A stretch of DNA of 64,000 nt from Benincasa hispida (lineage: Eukaryota > Streptophyta > Magnoliopsida > Cucurbitales > Cucurbitaceae): positions 7,369,037 to 7,433,036 of the forward strand of contig NC_052351.1 of assembly GCF_009727055.1 (NCBI RefSeq). The letters run 5' to 3'. Shown piece after piece: positions 24,011-33,910 of this stretch. Position numbers and translations under genes: made by a program. Every line of letters begins with the position of its first letter. Position 1 is the first letter of the stretch. A model generated the notes under the pieces. The model was given only the letters and a program-made list of their open reading frames with translations, ran no database searches and had not been told where the DNA came from.

Positions 24011-24781
24011 ATTTTTTTGGAGTATAACTTATGGTCTTTGTGTGCTTGTGTAGGTTTCAGGTTGAGAACATGTAGTGTTGGAAGTGTGTTGATTTTCTTT
24101 GTTTTGTAAGATTGTTACTCATTTCTTTGTTTTGTAAGATTGTAGGATTTTATTTGTTTTCTAGGATTTGTAGGAGCTCAAAAATATGGTTTTTGTTTTC
24201 TTGTAGGATGTTGTTTGGAGATAAGGTTGAAAATATTGTCGGAGATGGTGTATTCAAGATCATGTGTTGGAGATGCCGTGTTGGAGACGTATTTGTGAAG
24301 ACATATTTCTTTTGTTTGTTTGTTTATTTTATGTATTTTGCCAACTTTTGTCTATTTTAAGAAAGAATACTATGGATTTTGTTTTTTTTTAAAAAAAAAA
24401 TTTCCTATGTGAATACTTTTGAATTGCTTAATAATGTTATATAGGTTATTCAGATCAAATTAAAAAAATTAAAAATTAAAAGTTAAAAATAAATTATATC
24501 AACCGTCAGGAGTTCAAGTTCAGATTTGAATTTCTGAAATTGAACTCCCGACGACTTACAGCGGTCAGGAGCTCGAAGAACTCACGACGATGTCTATACA
24601 TGCATCAGAAGTGCCAAACTCCCCATGATATGTGTTGTCGCGTCTGGAGTTGTACTCCCAACGAACATATCCGGACCAAACTCCTGATGACAAGTATGTC
24701 GTAGGGAGTAGATCTCCTAATACGTTTTTTAGCATTTTCCGACAATTTGAAGCATCGAAAAAGATGTGATTTCTTGTAATG

Positions 24782-25658
24782 ATTCTGTACCTCAAACTTT
24801 CCTTGAGAAAAGATCTACCCATAGCATACTAGTCCAAATATATGATTGTTTAGGGATAGGGATTGCATAGAGAATAGAACAATTAGAATAGTGTATTCTT
24901 TTTAGAAATTTGGCAAACAATGAATCAAGGCTAGAATATAATTTCCAGAATTATTTTGCAACTAAAGCTCTATTGAAACCCTTTAGATCTTTGAAATTTA
25001 ATCCTCCTAAAGCTTTTGGAAGGCACAAATTATCCCATGTTAGCCCATGAATCTTGTAAACATTTTATGACTATATAACTATAATTGATATATCTGGACT
25101 ACACTTGGGAAGCTTGAATAGACTCATCTCATAAGTTGGAATTGTTTGGCCTACGCTTTTGATGAACATTTCTTTGCCACCTATAGAAAAAAAAAAATTA
25201 TTTCCATTCACTAACAACATCCCAAACACGCTCTGTACTTTATTTAAAGTCATTAGTTTTACTTCTAGTTAGGGAGAATGGAATTCCTAAATAGATACCA
25301 AGGTCATCAACATGTTGAACACCAAGAATAGTACATAAGGATTTTTGTCCATCTTTTATTAATATTAGGGGAGGTTAACATTGTAGATTCATAATAATTA
25401 ATAGATGACCAATAGCAGCTTCATAAAAAAATATCAGTCTTTTCAAATTTGAACATTCAGTTTCATTAGCATCACAAAAAATTAAACTATCATCTACAAA
25501 TAATAGGTGGGAGATCAACGGACAGAATGTGATACAGAAATACCTGAAATTACTCCATTAGCTATAGTAGTCTGCATTAAAGAAGATAAACTATCAGTAA
25601 CAATAAGGAATATATATAGAGAAATCGGATCACCTTGTCGAAGACCCCTACTAGGGAT
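24782..25658 (-). pseudogene. LINE ORF2 reverse transcriptase fragment
   Basis: Minus-strand translation gives RGLRQGDP (about 25627-25649), the RT catalytic-type box FVDDSLIFCDA (about 25480-25510, the plant LINE FADD variant) and FSIGGKEMFIKSVGQTIPTY (about 25131-25190). The last is highly typical of plant LINE RT thumb regions. It runs to SFLKESLRYRI at 24782 and is cut there by the CACTA element. In-frame stops are present. Confidence 0.88.
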
Positions 25659-25672
25659 TATGAAAATAACTA
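25659..25672. repeat. LINE target-site duplication, right copy
   Basis: TATGAAAATAACTA, identical to 8076-8089 and 17.6 kb away. Confidence 0.9.
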
Positions 25673-26465
25673 ATTAAATACTAATTAATCTAAATTATGA
25701 ACTAAACTAATTATTAACTCAAATATACTAATTGTATTCTAGTTAACAAAAGTCTATTTTATTTAGGACATTTTAGTTAATTGATTTCCAAATATTTATT
25801 CATTACAATTTATGTAGAGGTGGAGATTTGAATCCATCTAACTTTTTAGTTGGTTAAATCATACTTTAACCAATTAAACTAGGTTAATTAAGATTTTGGA
25901 CAATATAATAATTTTGCCTAATTAATTGTGCTTATGTTGACCAATTGCCGTAGTTGATAGAAGCTTAACTCTTAATGATTAACTAGACCTACTTGATTTT
26001 TTTCTTCCTAAAATTGATTGCATGAGACTTTTTAGTGAAATAACATGGGAGTGAAAATTTGAATGTCCAACTTTAAGAGGGCCTATCTATAGACATTGTT
26101 TGAAGTTGTTATAATTTTTCTAAGGTAGAATGTTTTGTGTGAAATAAGGTTTTTTTTTTGCTTTTTTGCTTTTTTCCTTTTTTCAATCATGATTGTCCTC
26201 AAGAGTCAATATTACTTAAGAAGTACATAACAAGACAAGGAAATTAGTGTGTAAAAGTAGTATTTGTGAACTTTATTTTCAAAAACAAAACAATTTCTCA
26301 AAATAGATCTCAAAGATGCACAGACTTAATATTAATTTTAGCATGATAGTATTGTTAAGAGACCCTTACGTCTTCATCTATCCACATTCATATAGAATAA
26401 AAGAAAAGTTATATGTTTGAAAACACACATTCTTTTTCAAAATATTGATAATTAAATACGATAAA
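25673..26465. other. AT-rich region, no gene seen
   Basis: Host side of the LINE insertion. No open frame, repeat or RNA gene recognised. Confidence 0.5.
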
Positions 26466-27207
26466 TGTAACGTCCCGAGATCTAGTTAAATTTAAATTAA
26501 TTTTATGAAATTATTAGTTTTTTTATTTCGAGGACAAAACTTAGACAATTGAATGTTTTTTTTTTTTTTTTGTTCGGTTTTAATTTAGATTTTGTTTGGA
26601 GAAGATTAGGTTTTTTTTTTCTTGGATTTAAGTGTACCTGGAATTTAAGTTAAGTGATAGTTGTTAGGAGTTAGATTTTTTGTTAAGGGAATTAAATAAG
26701 ATTTGGTAATTTTGTTTTGGAGGAGGAAAAGAGAAATATATATATATATATAAACAAAGGAATTTAGGGTTTTTGGTTTAAAGTATATATATGAGTAAAG
26801 AGAAAAAAAAAAAAAAAAGGAATAAAAAGTCTTCTCCTTTCTTCTTGAAGTCGTGCATCTCCCACTTTCCGTGAGTTCACGCACATCGCCGACCGAAGCC
26901 CTTAGATGCTGTCGCCGCCCTGAGCTGCTCACGCTGCCGATCGGAAGCCCTCAGACGCGAGCCGCCGCTGCCCGTAGCCAACCTAGACGCGAGCCGCCAC
27001 TACCTGGCGTCGATCCAGCCGCGGGTCGCGCACGTTGTTTTCGCTCCAGCCGTGCTGTCCGATTTTCGTCGACGGCTCCGGTCACTCCTCCAGCCAGCCA
27101 CATCGCAACGAGTTCGCTAGTGGCACGTCCCATTTGTTCAACGCCTCTGTACGCCGAAATCTTCGATTTTGGGGTGGGATTTAAGATTTATTTGGTGTTT
27201 CTTGAAT
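26466..27207 (+). mobile_element. LTR (family L3-like), copy 3, left piece
   Basis: Begins TGTAACGTCCCGAGATC, the same edge as the L3 LTRs (TGTAACATCCC, TGTAACGTCCC on their coding strand) but in plus orientation. It carries an (AT)n run at about 26737, an A-run at 26804 and a strongly GC-rich block. The LTR appears to resume at about 29090 after a copia LTR fragment. Confidence 0.5.
26850..27140. other. GC-rich island inside LTR copy 3
   Basis: About 290 bp markedly richer in G+C than its AT-rich surroundings, with partial internal repetition: AGACGCGAGCCGCC occurs twice, about 40 bp apart. The long frames (26853-27209 +, 26951-27133 -) follow from the GC content and repeat and show no domain. 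Confidence 0.65.
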
Positions 27208-27570
27208 AGGTTTTTAAACTTTGTATGAACAAATTCATAAAATATAGGATGTTTTATTCACTGTCTTTATACTTTAGTTGCATTAACTGCAAACCAATAA
27301 ACAACATCCAAGGTTAATATGGTTCATGTTTAAGTATGGTATGTAATATACCTAAATGGTCTGATAAAGTTGGGTACCTTACACAACTAGGTGTTACAAT
27401 GGTTGTAAAGTGCTACAAATGATATTCTATACAAAGGAATTTGTATAAGATTGGATCACGAAATGTTTAGTCTCATTATATAATACACACTTACATTTCA
27501 CCAGAATAACCATAGGTAACATGACGACTTTAATTCTGGTGAGTTGTGAACTCCTGTCTATGAGGATTTT

Positions 27571-27690
27571 AGATTGGGGAGCTGGAAATAGGATTCATTC
27601 ATCTGATTAGGGAACTGGAAATACAGGATTCATTCATCTGATGGGAGCTAGAAATACAGGATTCATTCATCTGATTGGGGAGCTGGAAAA
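27571..27690. repeat. ~34-bp tandem repeat in the LTR fragment
   Basis: Three and a half units of GGGGAGCTGGAAATACAGG followed by ATTCATTCATCTGATT. Confidence 0.85.
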
Positions 27691-28807
27691 GGATAAGTAG
27701 ATGAATTACTCCCTTAGGGCTAATTCCGGATCTTGAACAATGTGGTGTCATACCCTCTCTTGGCCCAAAAGGGGTTTAGTTATGATTGTTCATTAGAGGA
27801 ATCAGTGGTACTTAAAGGAGTTAAATGTAACTACAGTAATTTAATCCAGCTGTACTTACGAGTAATTTGTGAAGGGTCATCGTACGTTATATCCAATGGA
27901 CATAGAAATATATCTGTAGTGCGAATAGTGCAGTTATCGGTATTTAGTGTAGTGCAGCTATCGGTATTTAGTGGAATGCTTGACAGTTAACGGATAGTAA
28001 ATAATAGTAAATAATATAACTAGAAAGTTTAATTAATTATTCATGACCGTTGGAGCTTCAAGCTACATGTCCATAAGGTCCCATTGGTAGCTCAAAAAGA
28101 ATTTAATTGAGAATCAGTTTTTGGGTTAATTTGAATTGTTCAAATTAATTAGAGGGATTGATATATGATATAATTGTCATAATGTATTTGATACATTGTA
28201 GTTTAATGGGAGAAAATAAATAAATATTTGAATGAGATTCAAATATATTTTCTATGAATGTGATTCATAGATGTTAAATTTAATATAAATATGATTTAGA
28301 TTAAATGCCATAAAATAGAGAAAATAAATTATAGTTTATATTGTATGTGATACAGTATTAAAACTATAGGTTATATATTATATTTGATATAACATATAAT
28401 TTAATATAAATATAATATGATAAATCAATTATCATATTTATTTATATTATTTTATTATTATTATTTGAATAATAATTTTTCCATCTTTTCTCCCCAACCA
28501 CCTTAATGGGGGATTATTAATTTTATGACAAGAGGAATAAAAGAAGCGTGGTTTTCTCTTTTTCCTTAACGTATTGCAATTTCTTGTACGATTGAGAGTT
28601 GCAAAAAAGTTCTGTGAGTTCTTGAGAGAATCCTCAATCTACTTCCTCCACCAAATCTTATTCCTCCTAACCAAAATAGTCATAGCCCACATTTCCTGGG
28701 TTCTCACCTCGAGAATACCAAAGACTCATTGTGATTATGTCCGGTTGTTTGGTTTGAGAAAATCTTGAATAAGGTCTTTAAGAAGTTGTTGTTTCTATTC
28801 AAGGTTT

Positions 28808-28913
28808 GTGACTATTCGAGGGAGGTTTCGTGAAGAAAGGTTCTTCAAAGGTGATGTTTTGTGACTGTTCGAGGGAGGTTTCGTGAAGAAAGGTTCTTCA
28901 AAGGTGATGTCTC
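28808..28913. repeat. 53-bp direct tandem duplication
   Basis: 28808-28860 and 28861-28913, both starting GTGACT.TTCGAGGGAGG and differing at only a few positions. Confidence 0.92.
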
Positions 28914-29090
28914 TTGAACTTAATTCTTGTAAAAGTATGTTGTAGTTTAATGTAAATGCATATCTATTTTATGTTTGCTGTAAATTAAGTATTCAATAAT
29001 TAATAGAATTTAGACGATCCACTTCTGCTCAAGGATCTCCTCACCAAAGTTCCTTCACAAGCATGCTATCTAGCGGTATCAAAAGTGTGT

Positions 29091-30140
29091 TTTGGTATAT
29101 TTTTAGTAAGTTTTAAGACGCTGCGACTTGTGAAGTTTGGGAATAATTATTGTAAATAAAAATTTAAAATTTGGTTCTTGTTTATATTTAGGTTGGAGTA
29201 CTTGGTTGAACTTTGGTGGTGGTTTGAAGTAAACCATGTGTTGAATAGGTAAACTAAGTTTTGGTAATATAAGTATTGGAACTGGGCCTTAAAGTTAAAA
29301 TTAAAGTTATTTATGCTTTATGTTTAGGCACCTTGATTCAAGAATTTCAATGCCAAGAGGGAGGTTTAATTGCTTGATATTTGGGCTGAAAATCAAGGTA
29401 AGTTACCTATTGTCGCTTCGCCCTCGAACCTAAGTGTATATTAAGTATTAGTCCCTATGTTGGTTTGGAATATTATAACATGTTTGTTGGTTAGTTGGAA
29501 TTGTGGAAACTCATGCTTTGCCATGGAAATCTTGATAGTATGTTTGATGCATGTTTGACTGATGGATGGATTTAGAAACTATTTCGAAATCTCTTAAGCA
29601 TGATGTATGACTATAATTGTATGCTTATCCCTAAGTTGAACTATAGTGGTTGTTAGCCTTCTTACCGGGCTATGCACATCGTAAGAAGTGAGCTTTCGGG
29701 CTCACACCTTTTGCCTATGTATGGTGCCCCTTGGAATCACCATTTAAGTTTATGACTGTGTCCCTCTGGGATCACTACCTATGAAAGCGTGCCTCTGAGT
29801 TCGCCCCTTATGCTTATGCCTATACCTATGCCTACGATGCGTAATGTGCACATATCCTCGATAGGAAGTCTAATAGTTCAGTTAGTGGGCTAAGGAGTGA
29901 GTCGCTTGCTGGGTATAATATATACTCATCCAATTTCCTTCATGTTTTTCAGGTAAAGGTAAAGATAGGTCGGCGAATGACAGGAGAGATCTGTGACTCA
30001 GCCATTGGGATATGTTACTGAAAAGCATCTAAAAAGTACCTTTATGATCTTCAAATTTAGAACTACTATCACTAGTTTGGTTTAGTTTGACATGGTTTAT
30101 TGAGTAATTTTAGGAAACTAAGCATTAGGAGTAATTTGTG
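29091..30140 (+). mobile_element. LTR (family L3-like), copy 3, right piece, 3' truncated
   Basis: Resumes L3-like content after the copia fragment, with AAGGTAAGTTACC near 29395 and a quasi-repetitive block at 29640-29830. No GTTACA end is found, so it is cut near 30140 by the next element. Confidence 0.4.
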
Positions 30141-31700
30141 CGAAAATGAAAAAAAAAAAAAAACTAGGCAAAACTCCAATTTTGAGCAATTACGGGTTGA
30201 CTATGGAATTAGGAAGAAACCAAGGACCCAAGATCAAGAAAATAGGCAAATTTGGAAGGCAATTCGGGGGAGCCAGCGTTGGAAGAGCGTTGCAACGGTG
30301 CTCCTTGACGCCTGTCTCTTATACACATCTAGATGTGTATAAGAGACCAGTGTTGCAATGCTGCAGACCCGAGAGCAATTTGGAACAGGGCAGTGTTGCA
30401 ATGCTACGACTTTGACGCGGGGTTGGCATGACGGCAGCATTGCAATGCTGCAAGAATATTATAAATAACAGCGTTGCGCCACCAGGTCTGGAAAAAAAAA
30501 GAGGAGGAAAATGGAGAGCCGACTTTGATTGATTTTACCTAAATTCTAGTCCATACAAGAGTCGAAATAGAGCAATTCTTATCTTTTTTGTTGAAGACTC
30601 GAGATTTCGATTGAGAGTTGATCTGAGAGTATTTCTGGATTGATCGTGACAGGAAGATTGATCGTGATCATGGAGTTTTGTTGAAGAACAATCTGGTGTT
30701 CGTGGCTAGAGTCAAGAAGATCGTGATTGGGATTCGAACCTATTGAGGGGAGATCACTATTCTTTGTTAATTTATTTTCTACCATAATAATTGTTTGTTT
30801 ATTGAATACTATTATCGAAATCATGCATGGCTAAACTCTTTTATTCTAGGGTGTTTGTGGATTTTAGGGATGTTACTTTGAATATTGAATTTACAATTGA
30901 TTGATTTTGCATAGATTTCTAAATTGTTTGTGCTTAATGCTTTTGATTAATTGGCTACTAATTGAAAGAACTTAAGTTAATTAGATGTCTCGAGAGAGAA
31001 TTTAATTCGTTGGACCCAATAATTTAGATTGTTATTCGAAATTGCATGAGAGTAAATTTAGAATAATAAAGGGTCTTAATGTTGTAACTACTCAAGCGAT
31101 AGAAGAGATTTAGGTCGGTGGGTAGTTATTAGGATGGTTTGAGCTCGAGAGAGGATTTCCTGATTTTAGAACTTTTAGCCTCAATCTATCAATTTCAATC
31201 AATTGCATGTCATATTCATTGTATTCCCTAAATGAAGTAGCATCTTGGAATTGTTTTGCTTTGACTTGTTTTTTGTGTGTGACTGAATTTTTGTTATTTG
31301 TAGTTATAGATAAAACTATCTTTTAGATGTCTGGATAAAATTGACGAAGAATTGTGATAGCTAAGTTAAGAAAATTTTGCTCATATCGGTCCTTGAGGAC
31401 GATACCCTATTTGGAATTCATTACTTTGATTGCGTGTGCTTACACATATCGTCAGTTATCGCTTCCGCATCCATGTTTTCGTGTGATAGGAGTTTGTTTA
31501 AGAGTCCACCATATTAAAAATCTTAGTTATTTTATTCGTTCGTTTATTAATTTGTTTATTTGCTCAATTTATTCTAAAATAAAGGCAGGTGTATCCCGAA
31601 CCGTGTTTTCAGGATTTTAGAGTTTGAATTTTACTTAAAGAAATAAAAGTTTTATTTATTTTATCAAATTTTTCTTCGAAAGTTTATTCTCAAGCCTATG
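30141..31700 (+). mobile_element. LTR-like sequence, probably Ty3/gypsy
   Basis: Contains a TATTATAAATAAC box at about 30457. It also has the quasi-palindromic GCATTGCAATGC repeats (30285-30475), and further on CGGTCCTTGAGGACGATACC (31388-31407), a sequence type I associate with plant gypsy LTRs. No coding domain or clear LTR ends were found. Long frames such as 31354-31620 (+) are featureless. Confidence 0.4.
30312..30350. other. Sequencing adapter: two head-to-head Tn5 mosaic ends
   Basis: CTGTCTCTTATACACATCT (30312-30330) is the 19-bp Tn5 mosaic end. It is followed directly by its reverse complement, AGATGTGTATAAGAGAC plus CAG with one extra C. This is the junction adapter of transposase-made mate-pair libraries. 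It is foreign to the genome and creates the artefact peptide VSYTHLDVYKRQ in frames crossing it. Confidence 0.96.
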
Positions 31701-32201
31701 CACGTGTATAGTAGCATCCTAGAAGTATCATAGAAATTTGGGTCATTCAATAAATTTTGTTTTTTTTATTATTATTAATTCAATCTCATTGTTTCAAATT
31801 TCAAGTTTTCTGTAGTCTTAGACATGCTTTGGACCAAGAGATAGTTAGAGGATTTATTTATTTATTTATTTTTTATTGAAAAAGAGATAATTAAATGTTT
31901 TAAATCTTAACAAAATAAATGAAATTCCTATTTCATTTTTTTTAACACTTTGTTCCCGTTTTAATTTAATCTCTGATAGTGATTGTTACTAAAAAAGATA
32001 TTAAGTTAATGGCCAAAACTAAGTTAATTTGAATCAACTCATTTTAATATCATTGTTGAAAGTTGAAACTATATGCTTATATACAGAAATAAAATAAAAC
32101 TAGATGTTCTATAGAAAATAGGAAAAATAGATTAAGTCCGTCAAGGAAATAACATCTCGTTGAATTGTTAATGTTTGTTTTTTCGGGAGGTTGAATAATA
32201 T
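31701..32201. other. AT-rich region, no gene seen
   Basis: No recognisable feature before the assembly gap. Confidence 0.5.
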
Positions 32202-32221
32202 NNNNNNNNNNNNNNNNNNNN
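32202..32221. other. Assembly gap (20 N)
   Basis: Twenty consecutive N bases flanked by an AT repeat. The true gap length is unknown. Confidence 0.98.
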
Positions 32222-32500
32222 TATATATATGAAAAAAGACTTCATTAAACCTCAATTATAGGAAAATCAAAGAATGAAGGTCGTCGGTAATTACATCCAA
32301 AACTCAATTAAGGAAGTAAAAAATCTAATGCCAAACGAGAAGGAATAAAATAAGAATGAGAATTCAAGTAACCAGCTGCATAATGAGCCATACAATGAGT
32401 AGTTCACTTACAAAAATGAGGGTTAAAAAAAAGAGACCATATCCAAGTGCCTTGCAATAACACCAATCTCATCTATTACGTTCTTCACCTCAGGTCATAG
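32222..32500 (-). pseudogene. LINE 3' end fragment
   Basis: The minus-strand translation has THCMAHYAAGYLNS, similar to the late RNase H-like region of plant LINEs (H..AH.LA). The plus strand starts GACTTCATTAAACCTC, like the 3' ends at 8100 and 38605. It abuts the gap, so its end is undefined. Confidence 0.45.
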
Positions 32501-33359
32501 ACTTTATGAAAATGTTCCATACATTCTAAATTTCTTTTTGCAATTAATTAACTTTAATTTGAGATTAATTAACTATTAATTTACGTAAAATAACTTGCAC
32601 TTTTTTATACAATTGGTGGGTTGTCTTTTAACACAAAAGTGAACAATATTATAGTATTGTAAGAATATGAAGACATGTGTAAAAAATGAACATATTTAAG
32701 CTAACATAATGTGTATATTTTCGACCAAAACATAATGTATAGTGGAGTCTTGGAAGTAAGTCATGGTGTGATTCGTGGTTGAACTCTATTGGATAGGTAG
32801 TATGCTCGGGTGAAAAGGAGTTAACCTAAATATGAGTTAGACGGATGAATGACTATTTAAGGGGAGACTCAGTGGTCCTTTGTTAAAGGGGAGAATTTTT
32901 TGAAATGTGACTAAAGTCCCAAATTAGTTAAATAAAGGGAAGATGATGGAGGCTTTATGAAGTAGGTGAAAAGAGTATTAATAAACCTACAAGTTAAGTA
33001 TTTCATAATAATCATCGGATGAATTTATGTACTTAATAAAAACCCTTGGATATAAATTGAAAGTTTTGAAGTGGGAAAAAGTTGATTTAGCAAAACAAGA
33101 TTGAATTGAGAAAGGCGAACCTAGGCAATGACGTCAGTGAGTGTGCAGAAAAAAGAAAAAAAAAAAAAAAACGGCAGTTTTATGTCTTTTTTCAACCAAG
33201 TGGACAAAACGGCTCATTCTCTCCCACTCGGTTCCGCGTTAAACTCACCACCTCTCAAACTAAACCCAATTTTCAAATTTCCCTATATTAATCTTAAAAA
33301 CAAGTCTACCAAATTATCGTTTTAAACAATAAATTCAAAAGTGGGAAAAAAAAAACATC
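32501..33359. other. AT-rich region, no gene seen
   Basis: Contains TGACGTCA at 33127-33134 followed by a lysine-coding A-run; the overlapping frames at 33106-33325 are low-complexity and not supported as a gene. Confidence 0.45.
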
Positions 33360-33910
33360 TATTGATCCGTAAATTTTGGATGCAGTTTTTAAATATCACA
33401 CATTTGGTTTTTAAATTTTGAATTTTATTTCAATTTAGTTTCTAAATTTTAAAATATTATAATTTTACCCTTTAAGATTTTAGTTTTGTTTCAATTTGGT
33501 TCCTAAATTTCGATATTTTACATTTTCAAAATCATTTTTCATTGAGTACTCACTTTCAATCATTGACGCTAATTTCTATTAATTAATTATGAAATAAAAA
33601 TTTAATTTAAATTTAAAAAATAATTAAAAAAATAGTGAAACTTAATTAATTATTAACATAAATTAATATTAAAGACGAAAAAAATGAGTATTTAGTAAAT
33701 AATTGATATTAAAAATGTAAATCTTGAAACATAGGAATCAAATTGAAGCAAAAATCAAAAGTCAAGACTAAAATTATAACATTTTAAAATTTAGGAATTA
33801 TATTGAAACCAAACTCAAAAACTGATGACTGATTCTGTAACATTTTAAAACTTATGGACTAAATAGAAACTAGACTCAAAACTTAACAATCAAAAAGATA
33901 TTTTATCCAT
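33360..33910. repeat. Foldback (long inverted repeat) element
   Basis: The left arm (about 33375-33540) contains TTTCAATTTAGTTTCTAAATT and then a second, similar module. The right arm (about 33720-33905) holds the complement, such as AACATTTTAAAATTTAGGAA and CTAAATAGAAACTAGACTC. Arms are about 170-190 bp with many mismatches, and each has two tandem modules. Probably a MITE or foldback element; exact ends and target duplication are not clear. Confidence 0.6.

Larger units (their letters stand above)
9354..24781. mobile_element. CACTA (En/Spm-like) transposon with nested retroelements
   Basis: The left end reads CACTACAAGAAAAAG and the right end CTTGTAATG, the inverse of CATTACAAG, so the terminal inverted repeats are the CACTA type with one mutation. 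Flanking 3-bp sequences are ACT (9351-9353) and ATT (24782-24784), a near-perfect 3-bp target duplication. Subterminal copies of CTCCCGACGA or its complement TCGTCGGGAG occur at about 9408-9475, 21930-22085 and 24500-24720. CACTA DNA itself is only 9354-9480 plus 21913-24781; the rest is a later insertion. Element orientation within the window is unclear. Confidence 0.88.
8090..25658 (-). mobile_element. 5'-truncated LINE, split by nested insertions
   Basis: A non-LTR retrotransposon copy on the minus strand. Its 3' part is at 8090-9353 and its RT part at 24782-25658, about 2.1 kb of LINE in total. The 14-bp sequence TATGAAAATAACTA occurs immediately outside both ends (8076-8089 and 25659-25672), which is a perfect target-site duplication. 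The 3' end carries AATAAATTTC then an A-run (T-run 8090-8097 on the plus strand). The 5' end begins near the RT motif RGLRQGDP, so the insertion was 5' truncated, as is usual for LINEs. A CACTA element interrupts it. Confidence 0.9.
27208..29090 (+). mobile_element. Copia-type LTR fragment (family C) with primer-site remnant
   Basis: Plus orientation. It shares with 50994-52525 the segments AATAAACAA.ATCCA, GTGAAGGGTCATCG, AAATATATCTGTAGTG, TGGAGCTTCAAGCTACA and GAGAATCAGTTTTTGG. The 3' end, TTCCTTCA at about 29050, is followed within 15 bp by AGCGGTATCAAAAG, a decayed tRNA-Met primer site. The extreme 5' LTR end (TGTTGGG) is missing. Confidence 0.7.

Noticed and set aside
26853..27209. 118-codon frame in the GC-rich island
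   Set aside because: Low-complexity Arg/Pro/Ala composition, open on both strands because of GC content, and inside an LTR.
30234..30440. Frame containing SYTHLDVYKRQ as a small protein
   Set aside because: The peptide is the translation of the sequencing adapter junction.
33106..33325. Lysine-rich small ORFs after a TGACGTCA site
   Set aside because: They depend on an A-run, and no transcript structure or homology is evident.
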